Assembly (NCBI GenBank): GCA_948766235.1
Contig: CAQCFX010000003.1
Coordinates: 44,157-65,709 of the forward strand
Direction of reading: 5' to 3'
DNA from: an uncultured Oscillospiraceae bacterium
Lineage (GTDB): Bacteria > Bacillota > Clostridia > Oscillospirales > Oscillospiraceae
DNA length: 21,553 bases
The notes beneath the pieces are model-generated. The model saw only the letters and a program-made list of their open reading frames with translations, did no database searches and was not told where the DNA came from. Positions 1 to 7,295 of this stretch are shown piece after piece. The translations under genes and the position numbers were made by a program. Each line of letters begins with the position of its first letter. Position 1 is the first letter of the stretch.

Positions 1-1
1 G

Positions 2-370
2 GCGTCCTGGGCCGGGCAGAGCGTGGACGGCCATATTTTGTTCCTGGATTTGCTGGTTTCGGCGGCAAATTTGTATTTCCACTTCCAATTTCTCACCGAC
101 ATGGCGGCGCTGGCGCAGCGGTATCAGCCCGAGGGAGGCAGTCTGGACCGGCGGCTGTGCCGCCGCCGGACAGCCTACATCGTGCTGATGACCGCCATTG
201 CGCTGGTGAGCAACCTGCCCGCCGGGCTGCTGGATTTCCTGGAGGCGGTCCAAAGCGGGCTCGTCATGGGCGGGGCGGTGGCCGCCGTTATCGCGGCTCT
301 GTTCATCATGGTAGGGCTGTTTGAGCTGCGCGGCTTCTTCCGGGAAGGGGAGAGCGCCGCAGGCAAATAA
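2..370 (+). CDS. Small integral membrane protein, 3' part only
   Basis: The reading frame is open from base 2, so the true start probably lies before the window; a GTG at 23 is a possible internal start giving 115 residues. The visible protein has a hydrophobic N-terminal stretch, a charged arginine-rich loop (RRLCRRRTAY) and then two hydrophobic segments ending in a short charged tail, which suggests a small multi-pass membrane protein with cytoplasmic positive loops. I do not recognise the family and give no function. It converges with the purine operon and is separated from it by a terminator that can work on both strands. Confidence 0.55.
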   Translation, partial: ASWAGQSVDGHILFLDLLVSAANLYFHFQFLTDMAALAQRYQPEGGSLDRRLCRRRTAYIVLMTAIALVSNLPAGLLDFLEAVQSGLVMGGAVAAVIAALFIMVGLFELRGFFREGESAAGK

Positions 371-410
371 AAAATCCCCGCCCACATACCCATGGGCGGG
401 AATTTTTTTG
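371..410. terminator. Bidirectional intrinsic terminator between the membrane gene and purD
   Basis: An 8-bp perfect GC-rich stem, 377-384 with 393-400, has an 8-base loop. It is flanked by an A run on the left (369-374) and seven T on the right (403-409), so a U tract follows the hairpin on either strand. It lies between two convergent genes and can end both the plus-strand gene and the minus-strand pur transcript. Confidence 0.85.
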
Positions 411-486
411 AAAATAATTGAATTGGTGTACCGAAACGTGCATCAAAGAGCCGGTTTTCCGCCCTGCCGCAGAGGGGGTGAAGACC

Positions 487-1743
487 TCAAAAGGCGCGTC
501 CGATATCGGTGCGCAAGTGCATATCCTGGAAGGAAATGGGCTTGGCGGCGGCATAGGCGTTGGCAATGGCGTCCTCCAGGGCGTTACCGAGAGCGGTGAC
601 ACCCAGGACACGGCCGCCATTGGTGACGATCCGGCCGTCCTGTTCGGCAGTTCCGGCGTGGAAGACCACGGCAGACCTGCCCGCCTCGTCCAGTCCGGAG
701 ATGGGATAGCCCTTTTTGTAGTCCAGCGGGTAGCCGCCGGAGGCCAGCACCAGGCAGCAAGCGGCCTGGTCCTTCCAGCGGATATCCAGCTTGTCCAGCG
801 CACCCTCCCGGCAGGCCAGGAAAATGTCCAGCAGGTCGCTGTCCAGCAGGGACAGAACCGCCTGACACTCCGGGTCGCCGAAGCGGGCGTTGTACTCCAC
901 CACCTTGGGACCCTGGGGGGTGAGCATCAGCCCGAAGTAGATGACCCCCTGGAAGGGGCGGCCCTCTGCTTTCAAGGCTTTGACCGTGGGCAGGAAAATC
1001 TCATCCATGCACCGCCGGGCAATCTCCGGGGTGTACTGGGGCGGGGGGGAGATGGCCCCCATGCCGCCGGTGTTGGGGCCCCGGTTGCCGTCATAGGCTC
1101 GCTTGTGGTCCTGGCTGGCGGGCATGGTGGACACGTGCTCCCCATCGGCAAAGGCCAGGACGGTGACCTCGGGGCCGGTCATGCACTCCTCGATAACCAC
1201 GGTGGAGCCGGATTCCCCGAATTTCTTGTTCGCCATCATTTCCCGGGCGGCGGTTTTGGCCTCGTCCACGGTGGCGGCCACCACCACGCCCTTGCCCAAA
1301 GCAAGCCCGTCCGCCTTTACTACGATAGGCGCGCCCTGCTCCTCGATATAGGAAAGAGCCGCGTCAAGGTCTGTAAAGGTTTGATACCTTGCAGTCGGGA
1401 TGTGGTATTTCTTCATCAGCTCCTTGGAAAACGCCTTGCTGGCCTCGATGACGGCGGCGTTCTTCCTGGGGCCGAAGGCGGGGATGCCAACGGCCTCCAG
1501 CGCGTCCACCATGCCAAGGGCCAGGGGGTCATCCGGGGCGACCACCACGAAATCCATGGCGTTGGCCTTTGCCCAGGCCACCATGCCGTCCACGTCGGTG
1601 GCCTTTATGTTCACGCATTTTGCAGCCTGGGCGATGCCCGCGTTGCCGGGGGCGCAGTACAGCTGCGTTACCTTGGGGCTCTGGGCCAGCTTCCAGCAGA
1701 TGGCGTGCTCACGGCCGCCGGAACCTACGACTAAAACCTTCAT
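487..1743 (-). CDS. purD: Phosphoribosylamine--glycine ligase (GAR synthetase)
   Basis: PurD joins glycine to phosphoribosylamine with ATP to make GAR, the second step of purine synthesis, in the cytoplasm. The 418-residue length is normal. The N-terminal GGREHA loop (9-14) and the ATP-grasp signatures QDHKRAYDGNRGPNTGGMGA and RFGDPECQ are intact, the latter carrying the metal-binding Glu and Asn neighbours. The usual GPExPL motif reads APDDPL here, a variant I associate with Clostridia. It is the last gene of the pur operon: its ATG overlaps the stop of the preceding small ORF as ATGA (1740-1743), implying translational coupling. A bidirectional terminator follows 77 bases later. I am confident of the identity. 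Confidence 0.97.
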   Translation of the reverse strand: MKVLVVGSGGREHAICWKLAQSPKVTQLYCAPGNAGIAQAAKCVNIKATDVDGMVAWAKANAMDFVVVAPDDPLALGMVDALEAVGIPAFGPRKNAAVIEASKAFSKELMKKYHIPTARYQTFTDLDAALSYIEEQGAPIVVKADGLALGKGVVVAATVDEAKTAAREMMANKKFGESGSTVVIEECMTGPEVTVLAFADGEHVSTMPASQDHKRAYDGNRGPNTGGMGAISPPPQYTPEIARRCMDEIFLPTVKALKAEGRPFQGVIYFGLMLTPQGPKVVEYNARFGDPECQAVLSLLDSDLLDIFLACREGALDKLDIRWKDQAACCLVLASGGYPLDYKKGYPISGLDEAGRSAVVFHAGTAEQDGRIVTNGGRVLGVTALGNALEDAIANAYAAAKPISFQDMHLRTDIGRAF

Positions 1744-1973
1744 CCGTTTTTACCCCCGTTTTCCAGGGCTGAAGCGTCAATCAGCCCGTACTGTTGATAC
1801 ATGGACAGCATATATTGACAGGTCATTTTATTACTCCAATACTGCCGGAAAGTGGCGGATTTCTCCTTCTTTTCCGCCTTGAGCTTGGCCATGCGGGCGG
1901 TGAGCTCCGCGTAGTTTTTCTGCACGTCCGCCAGCATCCGCTCAAAGGCCTCCAACCGCTCCTGCTCGCTCAT
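1740..1973 (-). CDS. Small hypothetical protein coupled between purH and purD
   Basis: This 77-residue protein (79 if a TTG at 1979 is used) is wedged between purH and purD. The TTG overlaps the purH stop as TTGA; the ATG at 1973 lies just after it, and neither has a clear Shine-Dalgarno sequence, so translation probably depends on termination of purH. Its stop overlaps the purD start. The first half is charged and helical with coiled-coil character (ERLEAFERMLADVQKNYAEL); the second half is aromatic and hydrophobic (FRQYWSNKM, YMLSMYQQYGLID). The layout weakly resembles DUF4298 proteins, but I cannot confirm that. There is no signal peptide and no catalytic motif. Its position suggests a role linked to purine synthesis, perhaps an accessory or assembly factor, but this is a guess. 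Confidence 0.75.
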   Translation of the reverse strand: MSEQERLEAFERMLADVQKNYAELTARMAKLKAEKKEKSATFRQYWSNKMTCQYMLSMYQQYGLIDASALENGGKNG

Positions 1974-1975
1974 AT

Positions 1976-3148
1976 TCAATGGTGGAACAGCCGCATTCCG
2001 GTGAAGGCCATCACCATATCGTGCTTGTCGGCGGTGGCAATCACCTGGTCGTCCCGGATGGAGCCGCCGGGCTGGGCGATGTATTTGGCCCCGGATTTAA
2101 AGGCCCGCTCCACGTTGTCCCCGAAGGGGAAGAAGGCGTCGGAGCCCACCGTCACGCCGGACATCTGTGCAATCCAGTCCTTTTTCTCCTGCGCGGTCAG
2201 GACTTCCGGCTTTACCTGGAACGTATTTTGCCACACGCCCTCGGCCAGCACGTCGTCGTGCTCGTCGGAGATGTACAGGTCGATGGCGTTGTCCCGGTCA
2301 GGGCGGCGGATGCCGTCCACAAACTGGAGGCCCAGCACCTTGGGATGCTGGCGCAGCCACCAGGTGTCCGCCTTGCTGCCCGCCAGGCGGGTGCAGTGAA
2401 TGCGGCTTTGCTGGCCCGCGCCCACGCCGATGGTCATGCCGTTTTTCACATAGCACACGGAGTTGGACTGGGTGTATTTCAGGGTGATGAGGGAGAGGAG
2501 CATATCGTGTTTGGCCTGCTGGGGCAGGTCGCGGTTCCTGGTGACCAGGTTTTCCAGCATGGCTTCGTCGATGGACAGGTCGTTGTACCCCTGCTCAAAG
2601 GTGATGCCGAAGATGTTGCGCCGCTCGATGGGGGCGGGGACGTAGTCGGGGTCAATCTTCACCACGTTGTAGCCGCCCTTGCGCTTGGTTTTCAGGATTT
2701 CCAGGGCCTCGTCGGTGTAGCCGGGGGCGATAACGCCGTCGGACACCTCCAGGGCCAGGAAGCGGGCGGTGTCGGCGTCGCACACGTCGCTCAGCGCCGC
2801 CCAGTCACCGAAGGAGCACAGCCGGTCCGCGCCCCGGGCGCGGATATAGGCGCAGGCGATGGGGGAGAGTTCACCCTCGGGGGCGAAGTAGATTTTCCGC
2901 TCCACGTCGGTGAGGGGCAGACCCAGGGCCGCCCCGGCGGGGGAGACGTGCTTGAAGGAGGCGGTGGCGGGCAGGCCGGTGGACTTTTTCAGGGCCTTCA
3001 CCAGCTGCCAGGAGTTCAGTGCGTCCATGAAGTTGATGTACCCCGGTTTGCCGTTGAGGACCTCCAGGGGCAGCTCGCCGTTTTCCATGAAAATGCGGGC
3101 GGGCTTTTGATTGGGGTTGCAGCCGTATTTCAGTTCCAGTTCCGTCAT
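1976..3148 (-). CDS. purH: AICAR transformylase, stand-alone (PurH without cyclohydrolase domain)
   Basis: The protein transfers a formyl group from 10-formyl-THF to AICAR, giving FAICAR, the penultimate step to IMP. It has 390 residues against roughly 510-530 for bifunctional PurH, and the N-terminal MGS-like IMP cyclohydrolase domain is absent. The AICARFT catalytic pair is seen in KHVSPAG (Lys66, His67), and the C-terminal signature SDAFFPFGDNVERAFKSG...QPGGSIRD is intact near residues 335-370. The missing activity is supplied by the PurO-type gene directly upstream, whose stop lies three bases before this ATG. A GGGAGG ribosome binding site sits inside the end of that gene. The stop overlaps the optional TTG start of the next ORF. 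Confidence 0.95.
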   Translation of the reverse strand: MTELELKYGCNPNQKPARIFMENGELPLEVLNGKPGYINFMDALNSWQLVKALKKSTGLPATASFKHVSPAGAALGLPLTDVERKIYFAPEGELSPIACAYIRARGADRLCSFGDWAALSDVCDADTARFLALEVSDGVIAPGYTDEALEILKTKRKGGYNVVKIDPDYVPAPIERRNIFGITFEQGYNDLSIDEAMLENLVTRNRDLPQQAKHDMLLSLITLKYTQSNSVCYVKNGMTIGVGAGQQSRIHCTRLAGSKADTWWLRQHPKVLGLQFVDGIRRPDRDNAIDLYISDEHDDVLAEGVWQNTFQVKPEVLTAQEKKDWIAQMSGVTVGSDAFFPFGDNVERAFKSGAKYIAQPGGSIRDDQVIATADKHDMVMAFTGMRLFHH

Positions 3149-3151
3149 AGT

Positions 3152-3862
3152 TCAAGCCTCCCAGTGTTTATTGATGATGGAGGTCTCGTCCTCCCCGGTG
3201 GCCAGGTCGATATACCGCACGAACAGGGACACCTTGTTGTCGTCGTTCAGGGCCAGCCACAAATCGCCCGCCAGGGTCTCCGCGTCGGGGGCGGTGACGG
3301 CCACCCGGCGGGGCTCGCCCTCAAAGGAGGGCAGGGGGCTGCCGTCCCGCTCATAGGTGTGGATGAAGTGGCCCACCCCCGCCTTGGGGGCGTCGTACTC
3401 ATAGAAGTACCGGCAGGCGCAGGAGGGGTCGCCGTCCAGGCTTTTGAGGATGGACAGGTTGTAGGAGCCGTTGGGCTTTACCACGCCGGAGATGCGGGGG
3501 GTGTAGTTGGGGCCGTCCGGCTCGAAGGTGCGGGTGTTCAGGGCGTGGCGGTAGCAGTGGCCCTGCAAAATGTTGTCCCGGATGGTGTCGGTTTGGTCGC
3601 CGTTGGTGACGATGGTCAAGCCGTTGTCCATCCGCCGCACAGGATGGTAGATGATGAGGGAGGGGTCGGTCATCTTGCTCTCGTCGAAGGCTTTGGTGCG
3701 GATGCCGTCGTCCGTCTCCTCAAAGACCCGGTTGCGGCTGTTCTCGCTGCGGCCCATGATGAAGTAGGCGATGACGGCGCACTTGTTGTCGGCGGAGCGG
3801 CCCAGCATAATGCCCCGGCCGGGGTAGGGGTTATTTTGTAAATACTCGGTCATGTCAATCAT
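3152..3862 (-). CDS. purO: IMP cyclohydrolase, PurO type
   Basis: This 236-residue protein should close FAICAR to IMP, the last step of the pathway. It resembles the archaeal-type PurO family (IMP_cyclohyd, COG3363), not the PurH N-terminal domain. Features shared with that family include GRGIMLGRS near the N terminus, the RSENSRNRVF segment, NGDQTDTI in the middle and NYTPRISGVV after it. I chose the ATG at 3862 because AAAGGAG lies eight bases upstream and the ATG overlaps the purN stop as ATGA. A much longer open frame continues upstream, antisense-like inside purN and purM, and is not coding. The neighbouring stand-alone AICAR transformylase makes the split of the usual bifunctional PurH clear. 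Confidence 0.92.
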   Translation of the reverse strand: MIDMTEYLQNNPYPGRGIMLGRSADNKCAVIAYFIMGRSENSRNRVFEETDDGIRTKAFDESKMTDPSLIIYHPVRRMDNGLTIVTNGDQTDTIRDNILQGHCYRHALNTRTFEPDGPNYTPRISGVVKPNGSYNLSILKSLDGDPSCACRYFYEYDAPKAGVGHFIHTYERDGSPLPSFEGEPRRVAVTAPDAETLAGDLWLALNDDNKVSLFVRYIDLATGEDETSIINKHWEA

Positions 3863-4521
3863 TGCAGACACTCCTTTGAAAGATTCAGCGGCTTTAAAAT
3901 GCGCACGGTCCGGCCCTCTACCTTCAGACGGCCCTGGCAGAACAGGGACACCGCCCGGGGCAGGATGACCCACTCCGCCTGCTCCATAATCCGGCGCTGG
4001 AGGGCTTCCGGGGTGTCGCCCTCCTCCACGGCCACGGCTTTTTGCAGCACGATAGGCCCGCCGTCGCACTCCTCGCTGACAAAGTGGACGGTGGCGCCGG
4101 ACACCTTCACCCCGTACTCCAGCGCCTTTTCGTGGACGTGCAGGCCATAGTACCCCGCCCCGCAGAAGGAGGGAATCAGGGCGGGGTGGACGTTCAAAAT
4201 GGCGTTGGGGTAGGAGCGCACCATCTCCTCCGTGAGGATGACCATGAACCCGGCCAGCACCACCAGGTCGATGCCCAGCGATGTCAGCTTGTCCACCAGG
4301 GCGATGGTCATGGCCTGGTTGGAGGGGTAGTCCTTCCGGGCCACCACATAGCCGGGGATGCCCGCTTTCGCGGCCCGCTCCAGGGCGTAGGCCCCGGGCT
4401 TGGAGGCAATGACGGCGGCAATCTCCCCGTTGACAATCTCTCCACGGTGCTGGGCGTCGATGAGGGCTTGGAGGTTGGTGCCGCCGCCGGAGACCAGCAC
4501 GGCGATGCGCTTGGCGCTCAT
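3859..4521 (-). CDS. purN: Phosphoribosylglycinamide formyltransferase (GAR transformylase)
   Basis: PurN formylates GAR with 10-formyl-THF to FGAR. The 220 residues fit the family. The N-terminal SGGGTNLQALI loop (11-21) binds phosphate, and the catalytic triad is visible as Asn110 and His112 in LNVHPALIPSFCG and Asp153 in ECDGGPI. The ATG overlaps the purM stop as ATGA and its own stop overlaps the purO start in the same way, so it is translated as part of a coupled chain. The C-terminal tail after residue 205 is basic and short. Confidence 0.97.
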   Translation of the reverse strand: MSAKRIAVLVSGGGTNLQALIDAQHRGEIVNGEIAAVIASKPGAYALERAAKAGIPGYVVARKDYPSNQAMTIALVDKLTSLGIDLVVLAGFMVILTEEMVRSYPNAILNVHPALIPSFCGAGYYGLHVHEKALEYGVKVSGATVHFVSEECDGGPIVLQKAVAVEEGDTPEALQRRIMEQAEWVILPRAVSLFCQGRLKVEGRTVRILKPLNLSKECLQ

Positions 4522-5555
4522 AACAGCTCCACGCCCCCGTCGCCGGGGACCACCTCGCCGATGACACAGGAGCCTTTGCCTGCATTGAGCAAGGCGGACT
4601 GAGCCTTATCCACGTCGTTTTTGTCCACCACCAGCACCATGCCGGCGCCCATGTTGAAGGTGTTGAACATATCATGCTCCGGGATATCGCCCAGCCGCTG
4701 GATCATGCGGAAAATGGCGGGGATCTGGAGCGCAGACTTGTCAATTTTGGCGCTGAGCCCTTGGGGCAGGCAGCGGGGGATATTCTCATAGAACCCGCCG
4801 CCGGTGATATGGCTGATGCCATGCACCCGCGCGGCCTCGATGGCGGCCAGGACGGGCTTGACATAAATTGCGGTGGGCTGGAGCAGCTCGCCGCCCAGGG
4901 AGCTGCCGAATTCCTCCGACCACTGGTTCAAATCAGCGTGCTCCACGTCCAGCACCTTGCGCACCAGGGAGAAGCCGTTGGAGTGCAGGCCGTTGGAGCT
5001 TAGGGAGAGAATCACGTCCCCGGCCTTTACCTGGCTGGGGTCCAGCATTTTTTCCTTGTCTACGATGCCCACGGCAAAGCCCGCCAGGTCGTAGTCGTCC
5101 GCAGCCATGACGCCGGGGTGCTCGGCGGTCTCGCCGCCAATCAGGGCGCAACCCGCCTGGACGCAGCCCTCCGCCACGCCGGACACGATGGAGGCCACCT
5201 TCTCCGGCTCGTTCTTGCCGATGGCGATGTAGTCCAGGAAGAACAGGGGCTTGGCTCCGCAGCAGATGATGTCGTTGACGCACATGGCCACGCAGTCAAT
5301 GCCGATGGTGTTGTGCTGATTCATAAGCTGGGCGACCCTGATTTTGGTGCCTACGCCGTCGGTGCCGGACACCAGGATGGGCTCCTTCATGCCGGCAAGG
5401 TCCGGGGCAAACAGGCCGCCAAAGCCGCCGATGCCGCTGACTACGCCGGGAATCATGGTGCGCGCCACGTGCTGGCGCATGAGCTGCACGCCCTTGTAGC
5501 CGGCCTCAATGTCCACGCCGGCGGCGGCGTAGGACGCGGAATGAGAGTTTTCCAT
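4518..5555 (-). CDS. purM: Phosphoribosylformylglycinamidine cyclo-ligase (AIR synthetase)
   Basis: PurM uses ATP to close FGAM to AIR, the step before carboxylation by PurE. The 345-residue length is typical. Diagnostic motifs are SGTDGVGTK (63-71), VNDIICCGAKPLFFLDYIA (93-111), GGETAEHPG, SNGLHSNGFSLVR and HITGGGFYENIPR. A GGAGG site precedes the ATG by nine bases. The gap to purF upstream is about 150 bases and is filled by a palindromic repeat, while the downstream junction with purN is an ATGA overlap. Its substrate-making partner purL is not in the window and must be elsewhere. Confidence 0.97.
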   Translation of the reverse strand: MENSHSASYAAAGVDIEAGYKGVQLMRQHVARTMIPGVVSGIGGFGGLFAPDLAGMKEPILVSGTDGVGTKIRVAQLMNQHNTIGIDCVAMCVNDIICCGAKPLFFLDYIAIGKNEPEKVASIVSGVAEGCVQAGCALIGGETAEHPGVMAADDYDLAGFAVGIVDKEKMLDPSQVKAGDVILSLSSNGLHSNGFSLVRKVLDVEHADLNQWSEEFGSSLGGELLQPTAIYVKPVLAAIEAARVHGISHITGGGFYENIPRCLPQGLSAKIDKSALQIPAIFRMIQRLGDIPEHDMFNTFNMGAGMVLVVDKNDVDKAQSALLNAGKGSCVIGEVVPGDGGVELL

Positions 5556-5581
5556 TTATATAACCTCCATGCAGCTTGCAG

Positions 5582-5703
5582 CTACGCTTCGCCTGCTCGC
5601 AACGCGCGGCTTCCCTCCGTCTCGGGCTGGTCTCTGGGGCCTGTGGCCCCATCGCTCGCCCTCGCTCCGGTCCATCCGCGCTGCTCGCAACGGCTCAGAC
5701 GCA
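5582..5703 (-). repeat. Palindromic intergenic repeat, copy A, inside the pur operon
   Basis: Read on the minus strand it begins TGCGTCTGAGCCGTTGCG directly after the purF stop codon and ends GGCGAAGCGTAG. The centre is a perfect GGGGCC-ACA-GGCCCC hairpin. A 10-base word, GTTGCGAGCA, occurs near both ends as a direct repeat, with GCGCGG and CCGCGC pairing between them. The same end sequences and central hairpin recur at 16119-16249, and the left end again at 16259, so this is a dispersed element and not chance. It has no coding potential that I trust. Confidence 0.75.
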
Positions 5704-5704
5704 C

Positions 5705-7126
5705 TTATTCTTTGCCAGTCCAACAGTAAGTGCAGATTTTGTCCTTGTCGATGCCGATGGCCTCCAGCAGTCCGTCCAGCGACTGGTAGTCCAAGGAGTC
5801 AAAGCCCAGCTTTTCGCAGATGGCCTTGACCATGCACTGGCCGCGCTGGGAGCTGGAATCCACGTATTCGTCCAGATGCCGCTGCCCCTCGTCGCCCTCC
5901 AGCTCCTGAATGACCTTGCGGGCCAGCAGCTCCATGGAGGAATTGCTCCGGGAGAAGTTCAAAAACTTGCAGCCGAACAGGATGGGGGGGCAGGCGGAGC
6001 GCATATGAACCTCCTTGGCCCCGGACTCGTAGAGAAAGTCCACCGTCTCCCGCAGCTGGGTGCCCCGGACGATGGAGTCGTCCACAAAGAGCAGCTTTTT
6101 GCCCTGGATGAGCTCGGGGACGGGAATCTGCTTCATCTTGGCCACCTGACTGCGCACTTCCTGGCTGCTGGGCATGAAGGACCGGGGCCAGGTGGGGGTG
6201 TATTTCACAAAGGGCCGGGCGAAGGGCTTTCCGCTGGCGTTGGCGTAGCCGATGGCGTGGGGCACGCCGGAATCCGGCACCCCCGCCACCCAGTCCACGT
6301 CGGGCATGGGGCCCTTCGCCTTTTCCGCCCGGGCCATAATTTCGCCGTTGCGGCAGCGGGTGACCTCCACGTTCTGCCCCTCGTAGTTGGAGTTGGGATA
6401 GCCGTAGTAGGTCCACAAAAAGGCGCAGATGCGCATTTTGTCCCCGGCGGGGGCCAAGGTCTCCCAGCCCTGGGAGGTGACGCGGACAATCTCGCCCGGG
6501 CCCAGCTCGTAGGCGTTCTCATACCCCACCTTGGTGCAGGCAAAGGACTCGAAGGAGATACAGCAGCCCTCATTGTTCTGCCCAATCAGCACGGGCAGGC
6601 GGCCCAGCGCGTCCCGGGCGGCCACGATGCCGTCCGGGGTGAGAATCAGAATGGTGGATGAGCCGTCGATGACCTGCTGGGCGTAGCGGATGCCCTCCAC
6701 CAGCGAGTCCTTTTGATTGATGAGGGCGGCGGTAAGCTCGGTGGAGTTGACCTTGCCCGAGCTCATGGCCATGAACTGGCGGGCGTGGCCGTTGAAATAT
6801 TCCTCCACCAGCTCCTCGGCGTTGTTGATGATGCCAACGGTGGAGATGGCGTACAGTCCCAGGTGAGAGCGCACCAGCAGGGGCTGAGGGTCGGTGTCGC
6901 TGATGCAGCCGATGCCGGCGCAGCCGTGAAAGTCGGCCAGGTCCTTCTCGAACTTGGTGCGGAAGGGAGTGTTTTCAATGGAGTGAATCTGCCGCTGAAA
7001 GCCGTCGCTCTCATCATAGATAATCATTCCACCCCGGCGGGTGCCCAGGTGAGAGTGGTAGTCCACGCCGAAAAAAATATCAAGGGTCACGTCTCGCTTG
7101 GAGATCGCGCCAAAAAAACCGCCCAT
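5705..7126 (-). CDS. purF: Amidophosphoribosyltransferase-family protein lacking the N-terminal cysteine
   Basis: PurF makes phosphoribosylamine from PRPP, the committed step. The ATG at 7126 is chosen because AAGGAGG lies seven bases upstream; upstream in-frame sequence belongs to another gene's shadow. The 473-residue protein has an intact phosphoribosyltransferase domain, with the PRPP motif LLFVDDSIVRGTQ at 345-357, and a C-terminal CTYCWTGK like the yCxxCFtG tail of PurF. The N-terminal Ntn-glutaminase domain is atypical: where PurF has Cys-Gly-Val-Phe-Gly, this reads GGFFGA, and the first cysteine is residue 69. The RYST-type glutamine-binding segment is also replaced (ISDTDPQP). From memory, Bacteroides PurF proteins share this start. 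It may use free ammonia or a partner glutaminase. Confidence 0.9.
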   Translation of the reverse strand: MGGFFGAISKRDVTLDIFFGVDYHSHLGTRRGGMIIYDESDGFQRQIHSIENTPFRTKFEKDLADFHGCAGIGCISDTDPQPLLVRSHLGLYAISTVGIINNAEELVEEYFNGHARQFMAMSSGKVNSTELTAALINQKDSLVEGIRYAQQVIDGSSTILILTPDGIVAARDALGRLPVLIGQNNEGCCISFESFACTKVGYENAYELGPGEIVRVTSQGWETLAPAGDKMRICAFLWTYYGYPNSNYEGQNVEVTRCRNGEIMARAEKAKGPMPDVDWVAGVPDSGVPHAIGYANASGKPFARPFVKYTPTWPRSFMPSSQEVRSQVAKMKQIPVPELIQGKKLLFVDDSIVRGTQLRETVDFLYESGAKEVHMRSACPPILFGCKFLNFSRSNSSMELLARKVIQELEGDEGQRHLDEYVDSSSQRGQCMVKAICEKLGFDSLDYQSLDGLLEAIGIDKDKICTYCWTGKE

Positions 7127-7137
7127 ATAGAGCCTCC

Positions 7138-7284
7138 TTATTTCTTGCCTTTGCGCCGGAAAAACCAAACCGCGCCGCCAACGAGGACCGCAGCCAGCAG
7201 CAGCATGAAGATGAATCCGGCGGGGTCGCCGCTCACCAGGATGGCGGTGGGACCGTCTGAGCCGCCGATGACGCTCAAATCCAT
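7138..7284 (-). CDS. 48-aa membrane miniprotein with IGGSDGPTAI motif
   Basis: A short, clean ORF lies between purC and purF. It starts 11 bases after the purC stop and ends 11 bases before the purF ATG, so the purF ribosome binding site begins immediately at its stop. Residues 1-20 (MDLSVIGGSDGPTAILVSGD) contain the IGG(S/A)DGPTAI signature known from the beta subunits of sodium-pumping decarboxylases. Residues 23-42 form one transmembrane helix (FIFMLLLAAVLVGGAVWFF) followed by a basic RRKGKK tail that should stay inside. Only the motif is shared with the ~370-residue decarboxylase subunit. It is not a truncated gene in the obvious sense because it has its own start, helix and tail. Function unknown. 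Confidence 0.75.
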   Translation of the reverse strand: MDLSVIGGSDGPTAILVSGDPAGFIFMLLLAAVLVGGAVWFFRRKGKK

Positions 7285-7295
7285 TTGCCCGCGTG

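Noticed and set aside
1979..3841. A 620-codon plus-strand frame opposite purH and purO
   Set aside because: Composition is that of a complement shadow. Both minus-strand genes are well supported.
7138..7284. A degraded remnant of a sodium-pump decarboxylase beta subunit
   Set aside because: The ORF has its own start, one clean helix, a basic tail and tight spacing to purF, and no decarboxylase sequence continues on either side in any frame. A functional miniprotein is the better reading.
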